A stretch of DNA of 64,000 nucleotides, taken from positions 186,001 through 250,000 of the forward strand of contig NZ_FMCQ01000002.1 of NCBI RefSeq assembly GCF_900091605.1, given 5' to 3'. Source of the DNA: Micromonospora tulbaghiae. GTDB lineage: Bacteria; Actinomycetota; Actinomycetes; Mycobacteriales; Micromonosporaceae. Of the stretch, positions 1 to 12,000 are shown piece by piece. The position numbers were made by a program, and so were the translations under genes. The notes under the pieces were generated by a model. That model was not told the DNA's origin and searched no databases. It worked only from the letters and a program-made list of their open reading frames with translations. Positions within the stretch are counted from its first letter, which is position 1. Each line of letters starts with the position of its first letter.

Positions 1-3000
1 GCCCGCGGTACGTGGGCACCGGGCCGGAGACGGTCAGCGACTGCTCGTACGTGCGGCCGGTGCGCTCGGTCGACTTGGTGGCCTGGTTGCCGAGGGCGGC
101 GGTGCCGGTCAGGCCGGCGGCGACGGTGCCGGAGGCCGGGCCGTGCCCGGTGGTGCGGGTGGCGTCGCCGTCGGCCCGGTCGGTCTCGGTGCCCTGCGCC
201 CGTCCGGTCAGCGTGACCTGCGCCGCCGTCCGCGAGGTGGTGCGGATCTGCGCCTCGCCGACCACAGCGCGGTCGGTGACCGACAGTTCGTCGACCAGGT
301 CGATGCCGGTGAAGCTCGGCTCGCCGACCGGCTCGGCGGTGAGCGTGACGTGGTACGTGGCGCCCCGGAACCGCCGTTCCAGCCGTACCGTCTCGCTCCG
401 GCCACCGTTGAGCGCGTCGGCCAGGTGCAGGTGGGCGGCGCCGAGGAAGCCGGTGCTGCCGAGCCCTCGGATCGGGTCGTTCGGGCCGCGGTCCCGGGTG
501 GACGGCAGGATCGCCTGGGCGAGGTCCTCGCTCGACTCCCGGGCCAGGGCACGCCGCAGGTGCGGGATGCGGTCGGTGAGGTCGATGTGGGTGGTGACAC
601 CGCCGATGCCGAGCGATCGTCGCGGTCCGGGCCGGAACTCCGGCTGTGCCGCGTGGGCCGGTGTGCCGGGGCCGGCCGCGTCCTCGTCCTGCCGCTGCTG
701 TGCCTCGCGTACCAGGTCGCGTTCCCGCTGCTGGTGCTCGGCCTGCGTGGCCCGCTCCTGCTCCTGCGCCGCCAGCAGCTCCTGCGTGGCCGTGTCGTGC
801 GCGGCGGTCAGCTCGCCGAGTTCGCGCCGGTGGCGGCCCTGAAGCGCGGCGAAGGAGTCGTCAACGAGTTGCCGGGCCGCCGCGTCGACGGCGCGGTCCC
901 GGTGGACCCGGTCGACGTAGGCGCGGGCGTCGCGCTGCTCGGTGTGCTGCCGCCGCAGCAGGTTCCCGCGTTCCGTGGCCTGTTCGCGGGCCATCCGGTC
1001 GCGCTGCTCGTCCTGGTCGGCGCGGAGCGTCCCGGCCCGCTCGGCGTGTTCCAACTGCAGCCGTACCTCGGCGGTGCCGTGCCGGCGGGCGCGGTCGCGG
1101 TCCTGGAGCCGCTTCAGCTCCGCCGGGGTCATCCGCATGACGACCGCGCCGGGCAGGGTGAGCCAGCGGCCGGCCCGCCGGGCCGGTGAGCCGGGCCAGC
1201 GGCCCAGCGGACGCAGGTTGCTGTCGTGCCGGGCCTCGGCGACCACCTCCGCCTCGACGTCCACCCGCACCAGCAGTTCGCGTTCGGCGCGGCCGCCGCC
1301 GAGGCGCAGCTTGGACACGCCCGAGACGCTGCGCTCGCTGATCCGCCCCCACGCCCGCCGCCACGGCGTGACGGACAGGATGACGGCACCGCCGGGCCGG
1401 CCGGTGCTGCCGCCGTGGTCGGCGACCGGCCCGCTGACCGAGGCGACGCCGGTGCCGGAGACGCTCAGCTCGATCGCGCGCGCGTTCGTGGTCTTGCGGG
1501 CGGTGCCGCTGGCGAAGGTCCGCTTTACCCGGGCGAACTCGGCGCCGTCGAGCACTGTCGGGTTGGCCGGCCGCAGCCGTACCCGCACGTCGGCGCGAGC
1601 GTCGGCGGCCCGGCGGCCGTGCCACAGGTTGCTCAACGCCAGCGGGCGGCTGAACAGCTCGGCGTCACCGGTGAGGCGTTCGGGCGACAGCTCGTCGGCG
1701 ACCACAGTGGAGATCAGGCCGTCCTCGACGGCGTAGACGTCGTCCCGGCCGGCCTCGCGCAGCGTCTCGACCACCGCTTCCTGCAACCGGTCGGCGCCGA
1801 CGAACGACTCCACCCGGCGTCCGTCGAGATCGTGCGGCCCGCCGGTCATCCGGCTCAGCGGAGGCGGGTACGCCATCGTCTCCACGTCGCGGGGGACCGG
1901 GCCGGGCTCCGCAGCGGGGCGCTGCCGGGACACGCGCGTCTCCGGGACGAGCATGCGCACGTCGAGGCGGTGCGTGCGGGGACGCTGCTCGGACGTGGCG
2001 ACGACTGTGGGCACGTCCCGGCCGTACGCCCCGAGGGACAGCTGCCGCCCGGCCTGGTTGACCCGCACCGTGGACCGGGTGCTGACGGTGAGGTCGAGGG
2101 TGGCGGCGAACTCGCGCAGCCGTACCCCGGTGGGCTTGCCGTCGTCGTCGAGCGAGGGTCCGTGGTCGCTCTCGGTGGACTGCCCGCCGGTGACGGCGCT
2201 CTCGTCGGTGGTGCCCCAGGTGAGCGCGGCGCGCGGGCCGCCGAGCAACGTCGAGGCGGCCTGGCCGAGCGGGCCCAGGATGCGGGGCTCCAGGCTCAGC
2301 TCGGCCGACCGGCTGTCGTCGCGGGCGCTGGTCACCGTGGACCTGGCGGTCCGCTTGGCGGCGGTGCCGATCTTGTCGTGGTCGAGCAGGTCGCCGTCGG
2401 ACACGTCGCCGAGGCTGCCCCGGATGGTCACCACCGTGACGTGGTCGTGGAACGTGCCGATGCGGATCAGCGGGATCTTCAGCCCGGGGCCGACGATCCG
2501 GTCCGCCAGGTGGCGCAGCTGGTCGGGGGAGAGCTGCGTCCGCAGGTCGGTGGACCGGGTCAACGCCGCCTGAAGCTCGGGGGTCAGCCCGTCGGCGAGC
2601 TGCTCGTCGCCGAAGTGCCGCAGCATCTCGTCGCGGGTGGCCAGGCGGAACCGCTCGTGACCGGGAACCGACCGCACCGCGTCGGCGACCGTCTCGTAGA
2701 GGCTCCGGTCGCCGACCCGGGTCAGGTACGCGCCGCCGAACGACTCGCCCTGCTCGACGCGTGCCGGTGCGAAGTGGGTCCGGTCGGCCCCGCGCCGTCC
2801 GCGCCACTCCCGGCCGTCCGGGTCGAGGGCGGTGCCGGGCAGCCGGTCGCCGGTTGTCCACTGGAGCGCGTCGACGGCACCGGACAGCATCCGCGGCGCG
2901 CGGCCCAGGACGCGCACCTGGACGCCGTACTCGACCCGGTAGCGGACGCCGGGCGCGGTGCCCGTCACCGTCTGCTTGCCGCCGGTCCGCTCGGCGATCG

Positions 3001-6000
3001 TCTGGGTGGTGCCGCGCTCCCGGCCGCCGCCGACGCGCGGCCCGACCACCAGGCTCAGCGGCGCGACGTCCACTCCGGCGCCCGCGAGGCCCCACAGACC
3101 CCACGGCCGCTTGGTGGCGGCGGCGCTCGTGCCCTCGCTGCCGAGCGCGGACGTGTCGACGTGCGTGAGCCCGTCGACCCGCTCCACCTCCTCGACGCGC
3201 CGGGCGACCAGGCGGACCTCGACCTGCCGGGCCCGGCCCGGGAACAAGCGCCGCCAGCCGCCGCGCGCGGCGCGCGGCAGCGAACCCGACCGGACCCAGC
3301 CGTCGTGGACGTTCGCCGGGTCGGTGACCACCATCGCCGGCAGGCTGCCGGAGAACGTCGCGTCGCTGAGCAGCTTCTGCATCACCGGACGACCGGGCGC
3401 GCCGATCCGGACGAGGTCGGCCATGCCGTCCTCGGCGAGGATCGCCTCCACCTGGTCGAAGAACGTGGCACCCGGATCGGCCGGCCGGCTCCGGACACTC
3501 TCCACCCCGAACCGGTCCGGAACCGCCGCGTCGAGCGTGCGGTCCGCGGCGGCCGGCGCGGTCGCGTCGCCCGTCCGCAACCCCGTGTGTACGGCGAGAG
3601 CGACGCTCCCCGAGGTCTCGACCGGTTCGGCGGCGGGACGGCCGGGCCGCACGAGCCGGGCCACGAACCGGATCGGCACCGTCACCTCGGTCAGTCCGGT
3701 GACCTTGACAGTGGTGGTGGACGTGTACGTGTCCTTGTGGGCGACGGTGTACTCGACGGTGGGCGCCGTCGGCACCGAGCCGCCGATCCCGATGACGACA
3801 CCGGGCATCGCCGTGAGCGTCACCTTCGGCTCGACGTGCCGGTCCCGGTTGTGGCGCAACGTGTGGGTGAGGTTCTCCCGGGTCTTGGCGGTGACCTTGC
3901 GCGGGTCGTCGTGGGCCCGGTCCACGGTGAGCGCGTCCCAGTCGAGGACGGCGGTGACCCGCAGCTCGGCGGGGCGCCCGCCGATCGTGACCGGGTACGG
4001 GCGGCCCTCGCCGAGGAACTGGTCCACGTCGTCGCGGCTGTCCGCCTCCACCGCGGCGACCACGTCGTCTGACAGGCCGGGGTCGAGGGTCCGCAGCGCC
4101 GTGCCGAGCGCCGCGTTCTCGGTCGCACGCAACTGTTCGGCGAGGCCGAGGGTCCGGCTCTCCCGCAGGTACGACGGCAGGCTCCGGCGTACCGCATCGG
4201 GCGACGGGAGTGCCGCGGTGGTCCCGGTGGCCGACGACGTCCCGCCCGCGGTGTCCTCTCCGGTGGTGGTCTCTACCGCTGCGGTCTCTTCCGCGGTGGT
4301 GGTGTCGTCGGCGGTCGACCGGGTGGCCGGGTCGTCGGCCGGCGCGGACGTGACGAGACCGTCGTCGCTTCTGTCGCTGTCGCCGTCGCGGTCGCTGTCG
4401 TGGTCGGCGAAGCCGTCGCCGAAGCCGCCGTAGTCGTCGTCGCCGCCGAACAGGTCGAAGCCGCCCGAATCGCTGTCGCTGTCGGTGTCGCTCGCGGGGG
4501 TCGACGACGGTGGCACATGGCGTGCGTAGGTGACGTGACCCGACGGATCGATCGTGCGCAGCAGCTCCAGCCGGGCACGCGGCCTGGCGCCGACCACCGG
4601 GTGGTCGCGCGGCGGCCCGGCCGGGTCGTCGTACACGATCAGGTGCACCTGGGTGCCGCGGGCGGCGGCGAACTCGACCACGTCGTGCGCGTTGGCGACG
4701 CGTCGCCGCTCGGCGTCGTCGATCGGCGTGTCGCGGCGCTGCGGCCCGGGGTCGGGGGCGAGCACGGCGCGGACGAAGTGGCCGTTGTCGTACGGGTTGC
4801 GCTGCCGCATCGCCGCGGCCTCGTCGAGACTCATCGCGTCCCGGCCGGCGCGCAGCGTGCGTATCCGCAGGTCGTCCGCGTCGTCGCCGGGCAGCTCTGC
4901 GGCGATGGTGTCGTAGAGGGAACCCGGTTGCCGGCCGAGCCCGCCGCGGTCGGCGACGGCTGTGGCGGCGGCGAACTCCTGCTGGACGGTCCCTGAGTCG
5001 TCGGACGTCGCCAGCAGGTGCGCGGCGACGAGGCGCTGGCTGTTCGGCAGGCCCACGGTGCGCGCCGGCCGCGCCGGGTCCAGGTCGGGGTCGACGGCGG
5101 GCGGGACGGCCGGTGCCGGGGCGGCGCCGGGCGCCGGCAGTGAGACGGCGGTGAGGTACCGGTTGTGCGGTTGCGCGCCGAGCTGCCGGAGCTGCTGCGG
5201 CGTGAGCGTCTGCTGCCACGTCTGCGAGCCGGGTGCGACCTGGGTGGGCGCGGCGAACGGCTTCGGGGCGGCGACGGCCGGCTTGCGCAGGTCGGCCCGG
5301 TACTCCTTGAAGCCGGTGCCCTCGGTGTAGAACAGCTGCCGGTTGACGTTCGTCGGCACGGCGTGCGACTGCGGCAGGAAGTTGCCGACGGCGAAGTCGG
5401 CCGCGAGCCGGGACAGGTCGGTGGGCGTGGCGGCGCCCACGAAGTCCGTCATGAAGGCCAGATCGCGGTCGGGATGCCTGTTGTTCTGCGACTCGACCTG
5501 GACATCGACGGTGAGGACGTCCGCGGGCAGGTCGGCCGGCGTCGCCGCGCCGTGGGCGACGGCCAGCTCCTCGCCGTACGCCTGGTGCAGACTCTCGGCC
5601 AGCAGGAGGAACTCCGCGCCCGCGTCGCCGAACCGGACGTCGGGCCGGCCGAGGGTGAGCAGGCCGTCGACGAACAGGTTCGGCTCCGGCGAGTACGGAA
5701 GCATCGGGTGGACGGTGGCCTGCCGGTCGCGGGACCGCATGTCCTCGTCCACCGCTGTGGTGAAGTCCCGGACGAAGGCGTCCCGCCCGGCCTGCGTGTC
5801 GAGCCTGGCGAGCCCTTCCTGGACGGCGGTCAGCTTCTGCCGCTCGATCCCGAGTTCCTTGCCCGAGCCCGGGCCGCCGTGCGCGGTGAGGTCGTCGATC
5901 CTCGCCCGGTGGTCGCGTGCGCGTCGTTCCAGCCGTTCGCGGGTACGCCGGATCAGGTCCTCGGTGTCACCGACGCGGTAACCGCCGGAGATCATCAGAG

Positions 6001-9000
6001 GCCGGGCCGGCGGCTCGTCCTGCGGTCCGGTCGCGTCCGGGTCGAAGCGGGTCTCGCGGTCGACGCGGTCGAAGACGTGTGTGCCGTCGGCTGTCGTACG
6101 GGCGCCCCGGTCGAAGTCCTGGATCGACACGTACGGGTAGCGCCGGGCCCCGCCGTCCGGGCCGCCCTGCGCGAGGCCCTGGATCGCGGCCACCGTGTCC
6201 GGGTCGCGGAGCACCTGGTTGCGGGTGCGGCCGTACGGGAACTTGCCGTTCTTCGTGCCGACCGCGTAGCCGTTGACCGCCACCGGCACGTCGAGGCCCT
6301 CCGCGAGCCGGGCCGCCCGGGCGACCGCCTCCCGGAAGGCGAGGTCGGGCACCTCGGCGGTGGTGTTGACGCCGAAGACGAACACGACTGTGGTGCCCGG
6401 GTCCAGGCCCTCGGTGACGGCGCGGACCACCTCGGGGATCTGGTCGACGTCGTCGGCGGGCAGCATCGAGTTGACGACGAACCCGATCGGCGCCCCGTCT
6501 TCCCTGAGGTCGGCCGTCTCCTGCCGGTAGTTGCCCGGGCCGACCTCGCGGGTGTGCCGGGTCAGCTCGTCGAACCGCGCGTTACGGCCGCCCGCCACCC
6601 GTACCGGCTCGAACCGGACCGGCACCGTGCGGGGCGGCAGCCCGCCGCGGTCGGGCGAGAGCACGTCGGACCGCTGACCGGCGATCCGGTTCACGTTGCG
6701 CGCCAGCAGCCGCGGGTCCTGGCCCGGCGTGGTGGTCGCCATCAACGAGTTGTCGCCCTTGACGAACGTGCCGTCCAGGGCGCGGCCCGCCACCGGGTAC
6801 TCGTCGCGCAGGCCGAGGAAGTGCCCGATCTCGTGCGCGAGATCCATGTCGGAGGAGTGCGTCGACCAGCTGGTCTGGGTGGTCGGTGACGGGGTGCCGT
6901 GCAGCGCCACCGTGGCGTGCGCCTCGCTGGGCCGGGTCGTGAACTCCACAGTGACGTTCAGCTGATCGGCGCCGATCCGGAAGCCCTGGTTGTAGATCCG
7001 GTCGACCGCGTCGCGTACCCGGGTCTCGACGTCGGGCCGGGCGGCCGCCGCCGTGTCGTCGCGGGCGTCCAGGAAGACCCTGACCGTTAAGTCCTGCACC
7101 CTGCGGCCGTCGAGGTCCAGCACCCGATGGTCGTACGCGATCCGGTTGTCGACCGCGTCGAGGCGCGGGCGGGGCCGGTCGTCCGCCGGAAGGGGCAGGC
7201 CGGCCTGCTCGTACGAGCGCGCGACCACGTCGGGCACGCGGGTGTCGGGATGGGGTCCACGGTCGATGACGTCGTACGCGCTGGTGTTCGCGACCCGGCG
7301 CGGCGCGGTGTCGTGCTGCGCGGCGCGCGCCCGGTCGATCTCGTCGCGGGTCTTGGGCGCGGCGAGCCGGGGCGGCGGGACTCCCGGGACGCGCAAGGTG
7401 TTGTCGACCGGGGGAGCGCCCGGCGCGGTGTCGGTGCGGGGGCGGGCGTCCGGGTCCAGCGGCAGGCCGGTGACCGTGGCGAGGGCCTGGTCGACCTGGT
7501 CGGAGCCGGTCCGGCCGAGCGCGTCCCGCCACCCGTCGAAGTACGTGCGCACGCCGCCGTCGTCGTCCTGGACGAAGTCCCGCACCGTGGCGGGGTCGCC
7601 GCCGCTGCGCAGGTACTCCGACGCGTTCACGAGCAGGTCGTGGCCACTTCCGGCGGAGTCGTTCCGGACCGGTGCGGGCTCGTGTTCCCACGGCCGGGTG
7701 TCACCCGCGGTCCCGGTCACGGAGAGCGTGGGCTTGCCCGCCGCGAGGGACTCCTGCCAGGTGTTCGCGCCCTCGGTGACCACGAGCGTGGCGCGGTCCT
7801 GGAGCCCGGCCATCTGTTCCGGTGTGACGCGGGGCAGCGCCGCGACGTGGACGTCGGCGTTGCTCGTGGTGAAGCCGCGCTCGCCGTTACCGAGGACCAG
7901 GACGACAGTCGGCCGGTCGGGGCGGGCGGCGGCCAGCCGGTCGACGACCGCCTGGTGCGGGGGAGTGTCGGGCGTGTCCCCGTAGTAGACGAGCACCACG
8001 TCGGTGGCGTCGTCGTCGACCAGGGCCGCGAGGTCGTCGGCCCCGGGAATGCCGGTGGTGGTGATGACGTCCCGGGCGGGCGGCGGATCGGCGGGCGGTG
8101 GACGGCGGTAGGCCGGCACTCCGGTCGAGGTCTCGTCGAGTTCCGCCTGGACCGTCCCGGTGGTGCTGCGGACCTGCCGGGGGAACTGGTCCCACAGGAA
8201 CGGCTGGAGCGTGACGACGTCGTGGTCCCTGCCACCGGCGGCGTCGCGCAGCGGACCGGCCCACGCCTGCTGGAACCACTCCTGCTTCCGCTCCGCGGTC
8301 CGCTCCGAGCCGTCGTCGTTCTTCGGTACGTCGACGGCCGGCAGCACGGTCAGCACGTTGCCCGCGGGGAGCGGCCTGCTGCCGACCTCGTCCAGGCGCA
8401 GGCTCTGGGTGTGGTTCTGCTCGCGGACCTTCTTGTCCCGGAACTCCTGCTGCCGCGCCACCTGCCACGCCTTGGCCCGTGGCGCGCCGGGCCAGTCCGT
8501 CGTCTTCCAGGCCTCCTCGCGCGTGCCGGGCGGCCCCTGCGGACGCATGACGACGTCCATCCCGCCGCGGTGGCCGGTCCACTCCCGGTGGAACAGGTCG
8601 TACGAGCCCGCCGGGGTCTCGAACTCCTCCTGCCGGCCGAGTTGCGCGGCGTAGTAGGGCGTCTTGTTGCCGGGATAGGTGAGCACGACCGTGCCCCGGT
8701 AGCCGGTGGCGGCCAGCCCGTCGAGCATCGCGATCGTCGCTGCCTGGTGGCCCAGGCCGGGCGATCCCTGGTCCACGACGTGCACGACGTCGTACTTCTC
8801 GTTCAGCTTCTGGCCGACGGGGGTCGGCACGGGCCGCGGCGCACGGCTGCGCAGCGTGGCGGGTGAGAGGTCCGTCGGGGTCAGGTCGACAGCCTGGGTC
8901 GTGGGACCGGCCGGCGGCGGTGGCGGCACGCCGGGTGGTGGCCGCATGCCCGGCGGTGGTGGCGGTGGGAGCATGCCCGGCATGCCGGGCGGCGGTGGCG

Positions 9001-12000
9001 GGGCCGGGGCGCGGGACGGAATCTGCGGGTTCGGACGCGGGTCCGGCGTCTGGTCGTGCGGCGTCTGCGGAACCGGAAGGTCGCGCACCGGGCCGGCGGT
9101 CAGCGCGGTGTCGTGGATCGTCGCCAGGTCCACGGCCGTGAGATAGCCGGTTGGCCCGGCCGAGGTCGTGGCCTGCTCCGACGAGGCCGGCAGGGTGTCG
9201 ACGTCGAGGCCCATCACCCCCGGGCGGCCGGCGGTGGTGAACAGGTGCTCGGGGGCCTGGTGACCCTCCTTGGCCCCCAGGTAGTGCATCACCTCGTGCA
9301 CCATCACGGGCAGGCGGTCGCCGGTGTTCCACCGGTGCTGGTCGGTGCTGACCCCGGTCTCCGAGGTCACCTCGACCGGCGGGTTGCGCCGCGGGTCGGC
9401 CTGCCAGTCACGGGTCATGCCGTCGCGCCACGGTGGTGTGTCGACGACCAGGTCGATGTGCAGCAGCCGGCCGTCGGGCAGCGTGTACCGGCCGTTGACC
9501 ATCTCGTCGACGGTGCGCCGCACCGCGTCGGCGAAGCCCCGTAGCTCCTCGGGGGACATCCGGTCGTTCTTCGAGACCAGATCCAGGTGTACGTCGAACG
9601 ACCGGTAGTCCCGGCCGTCGGCGGTGAACTCCCGGGTGGTGAAGTCGATCGTCGTGATCTCACCGCGCAGCAGGTGCGTGCCGGGGACGACGGTGTCCTT
9701 CCAGGGCACGTACCGTTCGGTGCGCAGCCGTTTCGGCTCCGCGCTCGCCTTGGCCTGCCGGAACTGCGGGCTCGGCCCGGTGCGGGTGGGCGCGGGCAGG
9801 TCCGCGACGGCGAGCGGCGCTTGGACGCTCTGCAGCCCGCCCGGCGTCGGCCCGGCGGTGTCGTGCTGCCCTGTCGGCGTCGGGCCGTCCGGCGTCGGCG
9901 TGGTGTCGACGGCATCCGCCTGAGGGGCACCGGTCCGGTCCGCCCCCGTGCCTCGGTCGTCGGCTTCCACCGGGACGCCCGACGGGACGTCGGCCGTCGC
10001 GGTGTCGACGGCGGTGGAGGTGAGCGGGCCTGGCGCCGCGACCGCGGGCTGCGGTGTGGACGTCGTGTCGGCATGGGAATCGGTCGACGGGGACGGAACC
10101 ACGGCCGGACCGTCGACCGAGATGCCCTCGACGGGTGCCAGTGGCGGTGGGGGCGCCTCCACGGCGCCGACGACGGCAGGCGGCGGAGCGGCCGGCTGGC
10201 CGGTCGTCGTCGGGGCCGACGGCGGCGTGCCGGTGGTCGATGTGCTCGTGGTCGACGTGCCGGTGCTCGGCGCGCTGGTCGGTGAACTCGTGGACGGCGG
10301 GCTCGTGGACGGCGTGTCGGTGCTCGCCGTGACGGTGGTCGGTGCGGTGGTCGTCGGTGCGGCCGGGCCGGGCATGACGGTGGCCGGAGTGCCGGCGCTC
10401 GATGCGGCGGCGCTCGGCGTGACGGTGGACGGTGCCGGGTCGCCGGTTGTCGTGGCCGCGCCGGCCGGCTGGCTGGGCGACGACGCCGGGACAGCCGCCG
10501 GGCCGGGGGTGGCGGTGGGCGACGTCACGGGCGCCGGTGTGTCGAGATCGGTCGGCCCGCTGCTCGGCGTCGGAGCATCGAAACCGGGAAGGCCGCCGCC
10601 GTACGGAGCCGTGACGTCCGCGACCGCGGCCGGCGTACCGGTCGTGGGCGTGCCGGTGCCGCTGCCCGCCGGGGTGCCGTTCGGCGTGCCCGTCGAGTCG
10701 GCGCGCGGGGTGGTGACCTCGCCGCCTGCGACCAGGCCCGACCCCGGGGCCGCACCGCCGACCCCACGCGAGTCGCCGTCGGCGCCCTGACCGGCGGTGC
10801 CGTGCCCGCTCGGGCTCGGGCCTCCGGCGTCGTTCGGGCTCGTGCTGCCGTTCGGGCTCGTGCTGCCGTTCTGGGCCCCGTCCTGTGAGCCGTCGCGGAC
10901 CTGACCTCCGCCGGTCTGGCCATCAGCGGTGGGACTGCTCGACGATGGGCCATCAGCCGTCTGACCGCCCGCCGTCTGCCCGCCTGCGGTTTGGCCACCC
11001 GCGGGTTGCCCGCCGTCGGTTTGGCTGCCCGGGGTCTGACCGCCCGCGATCTGGCCGTCAGCGGTCTGACTGCCTGGGGCGTGCCCGCCCGCAGTCTGAC
11101 CGCCCGGGGTCTGCCCGCCCGTGGTCTGGCCCCCGGAGGGCTGGGTGCCCGGAGCGGCGCTGCCCTGGCCGGTGCCCTGACTGCCGGGGCCCTGGTTCCC
11201 GGAGCCCTGCTGCGCCGGCCCTTGACTCCCGGCATCGCCCTGGCCGGGCCCCTGACCGCCACCCCCGGCGACCGGCCCGCCCGAGGGCTGCGGACCCGGG
11301 CCGCCGCCCTGACTGCCCGGGCCGGCGGAGGAGCCGGCGGGTGGGGGAACGGGTGGTCCGTCCACGGCCGTGGGCGGAGGCGTGGGCGCTGTGGTTGTGA
11401 GGTTGTTCGTCTCGATCGTCGGCGGTGGCGCTCCGGCAGCGGCGCCCGGGCCGTAGCTCTGGCCGACCACTGTGGCGTAGTGGTGGGCCATCCCGCCGAT
11501 CATCGACGAGCTCATGGTGGCCCACGGGTTGAAGCCGCCGCCGCCGACCATCATGGTGAACAGGCCCTCGAACAGCGTCTCGGCGAGTGCCGACAGGCCC
11601 TCCCGCGACAGGACGTTGTTGTTGATCTTCGGGAAGAACTTGCCGCCGATCATCTGTACGCCGCTGACGCCCGCGCCGATGAAGGCGCCTCCGGCGAACG
11701 CCATCGCCAGATCCTTGTAGTCGAGGGACTTGCGGTTGCCCTCGATGATCTGCGTGACCTGGGCGGCGGCGCTCTGCCAGAGTTCCTCCAGGCCCTCCTG
11801 GAACGCCTCCCAGGCCAGCCGCATCAGCACGTTCCGCAGCCGCTGGCGGAACAGGCTGATCAACGCTCCGACGATCTCCTGACCGATCTTGATCAGGGCG
11901 GGCACCGCTGCGGCGCCGAAGCCGGAGGCCAGCGCGATGGCGATCTCCACCACCTGGGTGAAGGCCGCGATGACGATGTTGTACTGGGTGTTCTCCGAGT

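Noticed and set aside
1226..4072. Long plus-strand open frames across 143-12388
   Set aside because: They share codon boundaries with the minus-strand giant gene and are its mirror image in GC-rich DNA; the minus reading has domains, motifs and normal protein composition.
10760..11380. Short tandem repeats that could suggest a CRISPR-like array
   Set aside because: They are in-frame GGQT-type codon repeats of the giant effector, without spacers of regular length.
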